Assembly: GCA_040275305.1 (NCBI GenBank) | Contig: JBEOJY010000022.1 | Location: forward strand, 53,865 to 117,864 | Direction of reading: 5' to 3' | DNA length: 64,000 nucleotides | Source of the DNA: JBEOJY01 sp040275305 | Lineage (GTDB): Bacteria; Pseudomonadota; Alphaproteobacteria; UBA9219 | Shown: positions 19,850-28,181 of the stretch, piece after piece | Layout: every line of letters starts with the position of its first letter | Position numbering within the stretch: position 1 is the first letter of the stretch | Notes under the pieces: generated by a model | The model's input: only the letters and a program-made list of their open reading frames with translations | Told to the model about the DNA's origin: nothing | Database searches by the model: none | Translations under genes and position numbers: made by a program

Positions 19850-20104
19850 ATGCACGCAGTAAAACTTCTGATGGCGTCGGTTGTCGTGGCCGTTTTCGTC
19901 GCTGGCCCCGTTCTCGCGCAAGAAGCGATGGACCCCGCGACAGCGGCCCCCTCGGCCGATGCTTCAAAGATGGAAGCAGCGCCGGAGAAGGCCGGAAAGC
20001 ATCACAAGAAGCATGCCAAGAAGCACCATCGCAAGCATCACAAGAAGGGCGCAGAAGCCGCTCCGGCAGCCGCTGAACCCGCCGCAGAACCCGCCGCGCA
20101 GTAA
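19850..20104 (+). CDS. Small exported His/Lys-rich protein
   Basis: The product is 84 residues from the ATG at 19850 with GAAAGGA upstream. A signal peptide (LLMASVVVAVFVAGPVLAQ) precedes an acidic, Ala-rich stretch. A basic block of alternating His and Lys clusters (KHHKKHAKKHHRKHHKKG) follows, then an AAPAAAEP-type tail. Such proteins could bind metal ions or polyanions in the periplasm; similar low-complexity exported proteins are widespread but poorly characterised. A clear terminator follows the gene, so it is probably a single-gene transcript. Confidence 0.7.
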   Translation: MHAVKLLMASVVVAVFVAGPVLAQEAMDPATAAPSADASKMEAAPEKAGKHHKKHAKKHHRKHHKKGAEAAPAAAEPAAEPAAQ

Positions 20105-20130
20105 GCCCCCTTAAGTCTTCAAGTCAGAAA

Positions 20131-20166
20131 ACCGCCGCAGCCAGCGATTGGCGCGGCGGTTTTTTG
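20131..20166 (+). terminator. Intrinsic terminator after the His/Lys-rich gene
   Basis: ACCGCCGC (20131-20138) pairs with GCGGCGGT (20153-20160), followed by six T. It starts 26 bases beyond the stop codon. Confidence 0.85.
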
Positions 20167-20170
20167 TGAG

Positions 20171-20335
20171 TATACTCCGTGCGATTGAAAACCCGAAAAA
20201 GCAACAAGGGCTGTCATTGCGAGGAGCCGCAGGCGACGCGGCAATCCAGAGTCGGAAGCGCTGTCCCTCAGGACTCTGGATCGCCGCGTCAACCTCCGCC
20301 TTACAGGCGGAGGTTTCCTCGCGACGGCCTTTCCT
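20171..20335. repeat. Family A left end with a nested family B unit; right end missing
   Basis: TATACTCCGTGCGATTGAAA and CCGAAAAA mark a family A left end. A family B unit (TGTCATTGCGAGGAGCCGCA ... CTCGCGACGGC) follows. No inverted right end is seen before the next gene, so the element is truncated. The layout matches the element at 2463. Confidence 0.7.
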
Positions 20336-20513
20336 TCAGCATTGACTCTCGTCTATTTAATGTCCAGCTTGGGAGATACAAACATGGGATGCGGCAGGCA
20401 TGACGGGATTTCGGCGCAGGCAGTTCAGGGATCCAGTCGTCACACCCGCTTAAGGCGAGTGTCCCATTTTTTCTGTATGGTTGCGCAAGAAGTCTATTGA
20501 ATGGTGTAATTCT

Positions 20514-21014
20514 ATGTCGATTGACGAAGACTATGGATACTGCCCACAAGATATTTCCGCTGCTTATTACGGATTAGAGGAGAGAGATGGCCACGTTTTT
20601 GCAGTTGTTGGGGGCACAGCCAACGGGAATCAACTGATAGCGCGTAATGATCTGGCTGCCACGATCAGCATGATGCTTTTTGAATTCGAACTTCATGAAT
20701 GCCCTGCTTTGGATGCTCAAACAGAAATCAAGCCATTGATAGATCTTGTTTTTGCCAGTTTGGAGAGAGGACAAACTTTTTCAGGTGTCGTCGCGCCAGA
20801 CCATATTTCTCGCCAAGAATTATTCAATCTGCATTTTGATGAGGTTCCGGAAGTTAAAGCTTTGTCCGAAGAAGGCAAGACAATCATACAGGGCTTGATA
20901 AAACAACATCCTTCACTATGGCCACAAGGCTCGCTCGATGTAGCGGCGGTTCATAACAGATCAACTTTACAAACACATTCTACTTGCCCTTCTAATACTC
21001 CTGCACCTCGATAG
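20514..21014 (+). CDS. Hypothetical protein
   Basis: The product is 166 residues from the ATG at 20514; an upstream start at 20481 is less likely. It is soluble, acidic and without signal or membrane segments. Two stretches look structured: HVFAVVGGTANGNQLIARND and then MMLFEFELHECPALDAQTEI. The later part (EEGKTIIQGLIKQHPSLWPQ) is helical. No family is recognised. Its 3' end overlaps the end of dnaE by 23 bases in convergent orientation. The base composition is a little AT-richer than dnaE. Confidence 0.5.
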   Translation: MSIDEDYGYCPQDISAAYYGLEERDGHVFAVVGGTANGNQLIARNDLAATISMMLFEFELHECPALDAQTEIKPLIDLVFASLERGQTFSGVVAPDHISRQELFNLHFDEVPEVKALSEEGKTIIQGLIKQHPSLWPQGSLDVAAVHNRSTLQTHSTCPSNTPAPR

Positions 21015-24000
21015 GGGCCTTGGCGGCGCGGAGGGATTGTTTGAAGGCTTCGGTGAGTTGCCAGCCGCCGGGGAGTTCCCAGTCGGCTTCCTCGCCGTCG
21101 AGGTCGAGGTGGATCACGATCTTGCCGCGCCCTTGGGAGACGGGGGCGAGCAGCGCGTGGAGCTCCTTCAGCGCGTCTTCGTCGTAGAGCTTGATCCGGA
21201 TGCCCTGCGCGACGCGCTCGGCGGCGGCGGCGAGGGATTCGATAGTCCTTGCTATGTAGCGCACTTCGGCGCCGGGGCCGCCTCCCCCGCCGTTCTCGCC
21301 GCCTTCTCCCGCTTTCTGGCGGTTGCCGCCACCAGCGCCCTGCCCCGCCTGCACGTCGGCTTCGACCAGCACCGTCTTGCCGGGTTCGAGCACGTCGCGG
21401 CGCGCGGCGAGCAATTCCGAGAACACGGTCACCTCGAACACGCCTGCCTGATCCGAGATTTGCGCGAAGGCGTATTTGTTACCGTTTTTCGAGGTTCGTT
21501 CCTGTCTCGACATTACCACGCCCGCGAGCTTGGCGCGGCTAGAGCCCATCACGCTGCGGCGCTGGGTGGCGGCGTTGGAGGCGACTGCGCCTAGTCGCTC
21601 CAGTATCGCGCGGTAGGCATCGAGCGGGTGAGCCGACAGATAGAAGCCCAGCGCCTGGAACTCGTGCTGGAGCTTGGTCATATCGTCCCACGGTCTGGTG
21701 GCGACGAGGGTTGGCTTCGAGGCTGGAGAGGCTCCGAACATGTTGGTCTGGCCGCTGCCGCGTTCGTCGCTCACCTGATGGCTATGTTTGAGCAATAACT
21801 CCAGAGAAGCAACGACTTGCGCCCTGTTCTTCTCAAGGGAGTCGAAAGCCCCCGCCATCGCGAGGTTCTCCATCTGCTTCTTATTGATGACGCGCGGGTC
21901 AATGCGCTCGGCCATGTCGAACAAGTCGCGAAACGATTTCCCTTTAGTTTCATTCCTTGCCACGACGAGCTGCCGCATCGCCATGTCGCCGACGCCTTTA
22001 ATCGCGGCGAGCGCGTAACGGATGGCGAGCGTTTGGCCATCCGGTATTGTTTCGACAGCGAAAAGAGGGTGCGAACGGTTGATATCTGGCGGCAACAGGG
22101 GGATGCGATGCCGCGCCAGCTCCTGCCGGAACAGATTCAGCTTGTCGGTGTCGCCGCGTTCGAAGTTCATGGCGGCGGCAAAGAACTCGACCGGGTAGTT
22201 GGCCTTGAGCCATGCGGTTTGATAGGCGATCAGCGCGTAGGCGGCGGCGTGGGACTTGTTGAAGCCGTAGCCTGCGAATTTGTCGATCTGGTCAAAGATG
22301 GTTCCGGCCTGCGCCTCCGGCACGCCGTTGGCGGCCGCGCCTTTGACGAAGTTGGCGCGCTGGGCTGCCATTTCCGAGGCTTTCTTCTTGCCCATCGCGC
22401 GGCGCAGGAGGTCGGCGGCGCCAAGGCTGTAGCCCGCCAGAATCTGCGCGGCCTGCATGACTTGTTCCTGATAGATCAGGATGCCGAAGGTATCTTCGAG
22501 AATGGGCTTGAGCATGGGGTGGAGGTAGTCCACCTCCTCCTCGCCCTTTTTGCAGGCGATGTATTTCGGAATGTTGTCCATCGGGCCGGGGCGGTAGAGC
22601 GCGACGAGGGCGATGATATCCTCGAAGCGATTGGGCTGGAGTTTGCGCAGGACATCGCGCATGCCGGAACTTTCAAGCTGGAAAACCCCGGTGGTGTCGC
22701 CTTTCGACAGGAGGACGTAGCTTTTGGGATCGTCGAGCGGGATTTGCGTCAGGTTGACTTCTATCCCGCGCAATTTCAGCAATTCGACCGCCTGTTGCAG
22801 CACGTCGAGCGTTTTGAGGCCCAGAAAGTCGAATTTCACGAGGCCGGTGGTTTCGACGGTCTTCATATTGAACTGCGTGGCGGGCAAGGGCGAGGCCGGG
22901 TCGCGGTAGAGGGGGCAAAGCTCGACCAACGGCCTGTCCCCAATGACGACTCCGGCGGCGTGGGTGGAGGCGTTGCGATAGAGGCCCTCCAGCTTGACGG
23001 CGATATCCATCATCTGCGCGACGGTGGCGTCGTCGTCGCGCATTTGCTGCAACTGCGGCTCGCCCTCGATGGCTTGGTTCAGCGTGACGGGGTTGGCGGG
23101 GTTGTTCGGCACGAGTTTGCAGATTTTATCGACGTAGCCGTAGGGCATGGCAAGCACGCGGCCCACGTCGCGCAGGGCGGCGCGGGCTTGCAGCTTACCG
23201 AAGGTTATGATTTGGGCGACGCGGTCGGCTCCGTATTTTTGTTGCACGTAGCGGATCACTTCGTCGCGGCGTTCCTGACAAAAATCCACGTCGAAGTCGG
23301 GCATAGAGACGCGCTCCGGGTTCAAGAAGCGCTCGAACAGCAGGCCAAATCGCAACGGGTTCAAGTCGGTGATCATCAGCGACCAGGCGACGACCGAACC
23401 CGCGCCGGAGCCGCGTCCGGGGCCTACCGAAATACCTTGGCTTTTCGACCATTTGATGAAGTCGGAGACGATGAGGAAGTAGCCGGGGAAGCCCATCTTG
23501 ACGATGACATCAAGCTCGTAGGCGAGGCGTTTGCGGTAAGCTTCGCGTTCGCTTTGCGGAACTTTTTCCGCGTCGAGCCGCGCGTTCAGGCCCGCTTCGG
23601 CTTGAGCCTGAAGCTCCTCGACCTCGCTGCGGCCCGCTTCGGTGGTGAAGCGCGGGAGGATCGGCTTGCGCGAAGGCGGCATGAAGGCGCAGCGTTTGGC
23701 GATCACGAGGGTATTGTCGCAGGCTTCGGGGATATCGGCGAACAGCGCGCGCATTTCCGCCGCGCTCTTGAAGCAATGGTCGGGGGTGAGGCGTCGGCGC
23801 TCGGTTTCGGCCAGCGTGCGCTTGTCCGCGATGCAGAGCAGCGCGTCATGCGCGGCGTACATGCTGCGGTCGCCGAAATAGACATCGTTGGTGGCGACCA
23901 GCGGAATCTCGTGGCGGTAGGCGAGGTCAAGCAAGCCCGTTTCGATCCGCGCCTCGTTGTGCCCGATCTCGCCGCCATGGTGGCGGGTCAGCTCGATATA

Positions 24001-24555
24001 GAGGCGGTTCGCGAACATATCGCGCAGTTGCAATAAGGCCGTTTCGGCGGCAGCCCCCTGTCCCGCCAGAAGCGACCTTCCGACGATCCCTTCCGTTCCG
24101 GCGGTTAGCGCGATGAGGCCGCCCGCGTGCTGCGCCAGTTCTTCGGTCGTCACGTAAGGGTGGGCGCGGTCGGTGGCGATGAAAGAGGCGGTCACAAGCG
24201 CCGAAAGGTTGCGATAGCTGACCTCGTTCTGCACCAGCAGCACGATCTGGTCATAGGCCTCGCGGCTCAAGGTCTTCAGCGCGGCTTGCTCCGGGCGCAG
24301 GACGGCAATTTGCGCGCCGATGATCGGCTGCAGACCCGCATCGGGCGCGTAAAGCGAGAATTCCATCGCGCCGCACAAGTTGCCCTTGTCGGTCAGCGCG
24401 ACGGCGGGCATTCGGTGCATCTGGCACAGGGAAATCAAGTCCTTGCGGACGGGCTTGCTGCCGTCCTTGGGCTTGTCCTCCACGATGCGAATCCCCCCTT
24501 CCGCCAGCGAATAGGCGGAATGCACGCGAAGGTGGATGAAGGAGGAGTCAGGCAT
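20992..24555 (-). CDS. dnaE: DNA polymerase III subunit alpha
   Basis: This is the replicative polymerase catalytic subunit, 1187 residues, normal for dnaE1. The N-terminal PHP domain starts FIHLRVHSAYSLAEGGI. The polymerase core has SVGPGRGSGAGSVVAW and MPDFDVDFCQERRDEVI, which carries two of the catalytic aspartates, then YQEQVMQAAQILAGYS and GYGFNKSHAAAYALIAY. A helix-hairpin-helix region and an OB fold (KLAGVVMSRQER) follow. A glycine-rich insert (about residues 1078-1102, ending ENGGGGGPGAEV) lies in the C-terminal part and is unusual for DnaE. No neighbour is obviously co-transcribed. It converges on a hypothetical gene. Confidence 0.97.
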   Translation of the reverse strand: MPDSSFIHLRVHSAYSLAEGGIRIVEDKPKDGSKPVRKDLISLCQMHRMPAVALTDKGNLCGAMEFSLYAPDAGLQPIIGAQIAVLRPEQAALKTLSREAYDQIVLLVQNEVSYRNLSALVTASFIATDRAHPYVTTEELAQHAGGLIALTAGTEGIVGRSLLAGQGAAAETALLQLRDMFANRLYIELTRHHGGEIGHNEARIETGLLDLAYRHEIPLVATNDVYFGDRSMYAAHDALLCIADKRTLAETERRRLTPDHCFKSAAEMRALFADIPEACDNTLVIAKRCAFMPPSRKPILPRFTTEAGRSEVEELQAQAEAGLNARLDAEKVPQSEREAYRKRLAYELDVIVKMGFPGYFLIVSDFIKWSKSQGISVGPGRGSGAGSVVAWSLMITDLNPLRFGLLFERFLNPERVSMPDFDVDFCQERRDEVIRYVQQKYGADRVAQIITFGKLQARAALRDVGRVLAMPYGYVDKICKLVPNNPANPVTLNQAIEGEPQLQQMRDDDATVAQMMDIAVKLEGLYRNASTHAAGVVIGDRPLVELCPLYRDPASPLPATQFNMKTVETTGLVKFDFLGLKTLDVLQQAVELLKLRGIEVNLTQIPLDDPKSYVLLSKGDTTGVFQLESSGMRDVLRKLQPNRFEDIIALVALYRPGPMDNIPKYIACKKGEEEVDYLHPMLKPILEDTFGILIYQEQVMQAAQILAGYSLGAADLLRRAMGKKKASEMAAQRANFVKGAAANGVPEAQAGTIFDQIDKFAGYGFNKSHAAAYALIAYQTAWLKANYPVEFFAAAMNFERGDTDKLNLFRQELARHRIPLLPPDINRSHPLFAVETIPDGQTLAIRYALAAIKGVGDMAMRQLVVARNETKGKSFRDLFDMAERIDPRVINKKQMENLAMAGAFDSLEKNRAQVVASLELLLKHSHQVSDERGSGQTNMFGASPASKPTLVATRPWDDMTKLQHEFQALGFYLSAHPLDAYRAILERLGAVASNAATQRRSVMGSSRAKLAGVVMSRQERTSKNGNKYAFAQISDQAGVFEVTVFSELLAARRDVLEPGKTVLVEADVQAGQGAGGGNRQKAGEGGENGGGGGPGAEVRYIARTIESLAAAAERVAQGIRIKLYDEDALKELHALLAPVSQGRGKIVIHLDLDGEEADWELPGGWQLTEAFKQSLRAAKAPIEVQEY

Positions 24556-24740
24556 GGGATCGAGTGGATAGCATAGGATTGCCCATGTTCAGAGGGGCTT
24601 TTTTGAAATTCCGTAACTCCCAAGGAAGGGGATGAACTGGCCAGCAAGGACTGCGTGATTCCGCACTTTCGGCATAGCAGGTATCACTTCATCTTCGGGA
24701 AGCCTTGCGCTTCAATCATACCCCTATGCAACCAATAAGG

Positions 24741-24851
24741 GTCATTGCGAGGAGCCTTCTTCAGGCGGCGACGCGGCAATCCAGAGTCCCAAAGAACAGC
24801 CCTCCCGACTCTGGATCGCGTCGTCGCCTGAAGAAGGCTCCTCGCGATGAC
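24741..24851. repeat. Family B palindrome upstream of dnaE, near-perfect
   Basis: Two arms of over 40 bases are inverted copies. The left contains CATTGCGAGGAGCCTTCTTC and GGCAATCCAGAGTC; the right contains GACTCTGGATCG and GAAGAAGGCTCCTCGCGATG. It lies between divergent or unrelated transcripts. Nothing else was seen in 24556-24978. Confidence 0.9.
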
Positions 24852-24978
24852 GCACCGTATTTGAATCAGATGCTATCAAAGGCCAAGATGGGCGACACCT
24901 ATGCCGTAAACGGGGAATCACGCCGTCCTGACTAAAAAGCCTTTCTCGTCTTCAAAACTGCTGGAAGCTACAAATTCC

Positions 24979-25932
24979 TTATGGTTTTGCGGTGACTTGC
25001 ATTTCCGTCTCCGGGCTTGTCAGTTTGACCGAAAGGCGGGAAGGAAAATTTTCGATAAGCAAATCGGCGGTCAGACTTGCGCTTATTTTGTAATGTCCGG
25101 GCGACCAATCAACCGCTTGGGCGAAGGGTAACGTGATGGATTGCTTGGGGCCAATGGTTACTGCGTGGCCATCAGCGGATATTCTTGGATCTTTCAACCT
25201 GCGCAAGTCGCAAGACAGGGGCTGGTGGCTCATGCTTGCCAAAGATTTTTTAACGTCTTCCAAGCTCAAGGCTGAAAGTTCGCCACACTCCTTGCCTTGC
25301 CCTGCGCTCGCTAGAACCAGCTTGACCGGCTCGCTTCCGGAGTTTTCTATTATCAACTCGTAAGACGCAGGCTCCCCGACGGCTACGCTGCTGGGTTTAT
25401 CGCCTATACGAAGGCTAGCGGTGGCCAGCGGGCGCTTGGCAACGTCTTGCATAATCTCTTGAATGACGCGCTCCGCCGTGACGAATGCTTCGGATGCTGG
25501 CGTGCGCTCGCCCACGCAACGGGTCGATATTTTTGCGCCAGAGGAATCGGCAACGACAATTTCCCTGTACGTCTCCCCCGGCACGAGCTGGCAAGTCGCT
25601 TCTTCTGCCCTATAATTTTTGCTTTCTATTTGTTGCGCGAGCCGGGCAAGCAAGGGCGTCGGCACATTCGACGCAAAGATTCCCGGCGGGGCCGCGCTTC
25701 GTCTTGATACGCTCTGGATTTTCAATATGGCGGAACCGTCTGGTTTGACCGTCAGTTCGATCGGGAATCCATCTTCGCCAGAGTCGGCGGCATAGATGAC
25801 TGCATGTTGCATTGGCATATGATTCTCCGCGTGGGCCAACATCGTCAAGGGGAGGCCAGATACCAACCATAGAGAGCCAAGCAGGGCTAGCCCCAGCTGG
25901 CCGCAGGGCGTTTTCTGGGTTCGTTCAGTCAT
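24979..25932 (-). CDS. Exported hypothetical protein
   Basis: The product is 317 residues from the ATG at 25932, which has AGGTGG five bases upstream; a longer frame to 26034 lacks such a site. A signal peptide (LGLALLGSLWLVSGLPLTML, cleavage near AHA) leads to a mature protein with no recognised name. The segment SVAVGEPASYELIIENSGSE and the later SWSP-like DWSPGHYKISASLTADL suggest one or two immunoglobulin-like beta domains. Four cysteines (CQL, CVG, CGE, CDL) could form disulfides. It is probably periplasmic. No operon partner is seen. Confidence 0.6.
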   Translation of the reverse strand: MTERTQKTPCGQLGLALLGSLWLVSGLPLTMLAHAENHMPMQHAVIYAADSGEDGFPIELTVKPDGSAILKIQSVSRRSAAPPGIFASNVPTPLLARLAQQIESKNYRAEEATCQLVPGETYREIVVADSSGAKISTRCVGERTPASEAFVTAERVIQEIMQDVAKRPLATASLRIGDKPSSVAVGEPASYELIIENSGSEPVKLVLASAGQGKECGELSALSLEDVKKSLASMSHQPLSCDLRRLKDPRISADGHAVTIGPKQSITLPFAQAVDWSPGHYKISASLTADLLIENFPSRLSVKLTSPETEMQVTAKP

Positions 25933-26061
25933 CGTTCCACCTGTTTTACCACTTGCATAAACCTTACTGCGGCGGGCGTCCACGCGGAAACGTAGGCGAT
26001 GGAAATTCCCATACTGCCCTACAGACAAAGCCATTGATAATGCAGAAAAAATAAGCAGAAA

Positions 26062-26230
26062 GCGTCATGCCCGCGCAGGCGGGCATCCATCACCAGACCT
26101 TGACGCAGGCGCTTCGCTTGCCTGTTTTACTCTTGTTTTTACATCGGGAGATGGATGCCCGCCTGCGCGGGCATGACGCTTGCGGTAATAACGAATCTTG
26201 TTCTGGAACAATATGTTAATGTGTAGGGTA
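26062..26230. repeat. Palindromic element with a family C right end
   Basis: Inverted arms GTCATGCCCGCGCAGGCGGG (left) and CCCGCCTGCGCGGGCATGAC (right) flank about 65 bases. They are followed by GTTAATGTGTAGGGTA, a family C terminus. The matching left terminus is absent. The arms resemble the insertion inside mdtC at 40584, so different cores share one type of end. Confidence 0.75.
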
Positions 26231-26256
26231 GCGTGGAATATTCCTATAATTTTTTC

Positions 26257-26286
26257 TTGACATTGATTTTTCCTCTGTGGTATGAC
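26257..26286 (+). promoter_or_regulatory. Sigma-70-type promoter for a structured RNA
   Basis: A perfect TTGACA (26257-26262) is followed after 18 bases by TATGAC (26281-26286). The start would be near 26292, just before a strong hairpin. No open reading frame with a convincing product follows in this direction. Confidence 0.6.
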
Positions 26287-26291
26287 TACTC

Positions 26292-26460
26292 CCACTTCCC
26301 GTGTGGAGCGGGAAGCGTGGTAGAGGAAGAAGGTCCCGTGGTCCGCGCGGTAAGCGGGAGAAAACCGGAAGCCTCGATCACAGAAGGCGCAACCCGCGCC
26401 TCCGGGATTGGCCCGGAAGCGTGAGGGGAGCGGGGCCCCACTCTTTTAGAGAGCAGAGAT
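26292..26460 (+). ncRNA. Putative structured small RNA gene of unknown family
   Basis: This is one of the most hairpin-dense stretches that is not a dispersed repeat. CCAC-TTCCCG pairs with CGGGAA-GTGG near the 5' end; GGCGC pairs with GCGCC; TCCGGG pairs with CCCGGA. A final GC-rich stem ends at CCCCACTC, followed by TTTT as a terminator. A good promoter lies directly upstream. It sits alone between an exported-protein gene and the folC end. I could not match it to SRP RNA, RNase P RNA, tmRNA or a named riboswitch. Limits are approximate. Confidence 0.5.
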
Positions 26461-26535
26461 TATGAAGATGAGGATAGGAAGGAAGGAAGGAGAGATTAAG
26501 CGATGGATCATAGAAACGAATGACGCGGCGAGCCA

Positions 26536-27984
26536 TTATGATGCGGTTTTCAGAACTTTGCCCGCGAGGTAGAGCGAGCCGCAGACGAGGATTCGGCGCG
26601 GGGTTGCCGGGGTTCGGGAGACGCAGCTGCGCAAGGCGGCCATGAGGCTGTCGGCCAGATAGATGTTCCGCAGGCCTGCCGCGCTGGCTTCGTCGGCGAT
26701 GTCCTGCGCGGGGAAGCTTAAGGGTTCGTTCGGGATGGCGATGGCGACAAGCTCTTGCGCGTAGGGCGCGAGCGGTGCCATAAATTCGCGCGGGCGCTTG
26801 GTCGCGATCATGCCGCAGACGAGGGTGAGCGGCAGTTTATCTCTTTCTTCCCAGCGTTTAGCCTGACGCGCGAGCGCCTCGCCAGCGGAATCGTTATGAC
26901 CGCCGTCGAGCCACAGTTCCCAGCCCTTCGGCAGGATTTGCGCCAAAGACCCCTGCCCTATGCGTTGCAGTCGCGCGGGCCATTCGGCGTTGCGGAGGCC
27001 TTGGGCGATGATGTCCTTCCCTACCGGGAGGACGGACGTAATCCCCTCCCCCTCGTGGGGAGGGTAAGGGAGGGGGGCCATCGGTAGTCCCGTCATATGG
27101 ATATCATGCGCTTGCTGCTCGCCCCCCTCCCTTACCCTCCCCACGAGGGGGAGGGGATCAGGCTGCGCTGTCTGCAGCGCCGCTATCGCAAGTCCGGCGT
27201 TCGCGATTTGGTGTTCGCCGACGAGCGACGGGAGCGGCAGGTTGAGGCTTTGCGTTGCGTCTTCGTAATGGAAGCCGTCGCCTTGCGCGTTCAGCCGGAC
27301 ATGCCAGTCCTTGTCCGCCATGCGCAGAAAGGCTCCGACTTCCGAGGCCTTTTCTATTAAAGTATTCATCGCGCCCGCGTCGGGCTGGGTGGCGGCGAAG
27401 CAGGGAACGCCTTTGCGCATGATGCCGGCCTTTTCCGCCGCGATTTGCTCTATTGTATCCCCCAGATAGTCACGATGGTCGAAGGACAGGCGCGTGATCA
27501 GACAGGCCAGAGGCTTTTCGATCACGTTGGTCGCGTCAAGCCTGCCGCCGAGGCCGACTTCAAGGATCGTGAAGTCGGCGGGATGCCTTGCGAAGGCGGC
27601 GAGCGCGGCGGCGGTGGTGACTTCGAACAGCGTCAGGGAGCCGGGTTCGATGAGGCTGGCGCATTCTTCAAGAATCCAACAGAATTCTTCTTCTTCAATG
27701 AGTTGCCCTGCGATCCTTATGCGTTCGTGGAAGCGCACGAGGTGCGGCGAGGTATAGACATGGACCGTCTTTCCAGCGGCCTCCAGCATCGCGCGGAGGA
27801 AGGCGCAGGTCGAGCCTTTGCCGTTGGTTCCCGCCACGTGGAAGACGGGGGGGAGATGCTTATGCGGGTTGCCCAGTCTGTTCAGCAAGGCCAGATAGGG
27901 GGGCCTTAGACCAAGCTCGATATCCGCCCCTGCCCTCGCATGGTCGCGCTGGAATTTGTCGAGAAGGAGAGCGGAGTTAGGCAT
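26536..27984 (-). CDS. folC: Bifunctional folylpolyglutamate/dihydrofolate synthase
   Basis: FolC joins glutamate to dihydropteroate and extends folate polyglutamates. The 482 residues carry the ATP loop HVAGTNGKGSTCAFLR (about 48-63), YTSPHLVRFHERIRI, LEVGLGGRLDATNVI and HRDYLGDTIEQIAAEKAGI. The C-terminal domain has LWLDGGHNDSAGEAL. Residues about 276-315 (starting PLPLVGRVREGG, ending PYPPHEGEG) are the translation of a 118-base palindromic repeat. Most FolC proteins run about 420-440 residues, consistent with an insertion between the two domains. The gene ends the trpB-trpA-accD operon. Its ATG overlaps the stop of a 58-residue upstream gene. Confidence 0.95.
   Translation of the reverse strand: MPNSALLLDKFQRDHARAGADIELGLRPPYLALLNRLGNPHKHLPPVFHVAGTNGKGSTCAFLRAMLEAAGKTVHVYTSPHLVRFHERIRIAGQLIEEEEFCWILEECASLIEPGSLTLFEVTTAAALAAFARHPADFTILEVGLGGRLDATNVIEKPLACLITRLSFDHRDYLGDTIEQIAAEKAGIMRKGVPCFAATQPDAGAMNTLIEKASEVGAFLRMADKDWHVRLNAQGDGFHYEDATQSLNLPLPSLVGEHQIANAGLAIAALQTAQPDPLPLVGRVREGGEQQAHDIHMTGLPMAPLPYPPHEGEGITSVLPVGKDIIAQGLRNAEWPARLQRIGQGSLAQILPKGWELWLDGGHNDSAGEALARQAKRWEERDKLPLTLVCGMIATKRPREFMAPLAPYAQELVAIAIPNEPLSFPAQDIADEASAAGLRNIYLADSLMAALRSCVSRTPATPRRILVCGSLYLAGKVLKTAS
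27041..27158. repeat. Family D palindrome inserted in frame inside folC
   Basis: Two 38-base arms, 27041-27078 (ATCCCCTCCCCCTCGTGGGG...) and 27121-27158, are inverted copies around a 42-base spacer. Read on the folC strand the arms encode PLPLVGRVREGG and PLPYPPHEGEG. A sister copy with the same arms but an 83-base spacer lies in the second M16 peptidase at 59765. Confidence 0.93.
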
Positions 27985-28153
27985 TCCAAAATGTTTTCAT
28001 CGTATTTATAGATGTGGACTGATCCGGCGCGGAATCGGGATTGGACGCGATTTGCCGCGCTATGTTCTTGTCAGTCATCGCGTCGATGCGCGACCAGTTA
28101 AACTTTTTCAAGTTCCGCGCCGCTTCTTTACTGTTTGTTTTTGTGATAGGCAT
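27977..28153 (-). CDS. 58-residue BrnA-like (antitoxin-type) small protein
   Basis: A short frame from the ATG at 28153, with AAGGAA seven bases upstream, reads MPITKTNSKEAARNLKKFNW and then SRIDAMTDKNIARQIASNPD before a short tail. The W-x-x-(I/F)-D-A-M-T-D-x-x-I segment followed by NPD is the N-terminal signature of BrnA-type antitoxins and related small proteins. The DNA-binding ribbon-helix-helix that normally follows is missing, and no BrnT toxin gene is adjacent. The stop overlaps the folC start (ATGCCTAA), so it is probably translated with folC. The antitoxin call is from a short motif only. Confidence 0.6.
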   Translation of the reverse strand: MPITKTNSKEAARNLKKFNWSRIDAMTDKNIARQIASNPDSAPDQSTSINTMKTFWNA

Positions 28154-28181
28154 TAGATTCCTTTCATTGTTATTTTCGTTC

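Noticed and set aside
21817..24036. A 739-residue open frame on the plus strand opposite dnaE
   Set aside because: It is a shadow of the GC-rich dnaE gene: His/Val/Gly-rich, no domain, no ribosome-binding site, and the minus strand has all DnaE motifs.
26320..26390. RNase P RNA-like pieces (GAGGAAG, GCGGTAAGCG, CACAGAA in order)
   Set aside because: The pieces are far too close together and the surrounding stems do not match RNase P; chance similarity is more likely.
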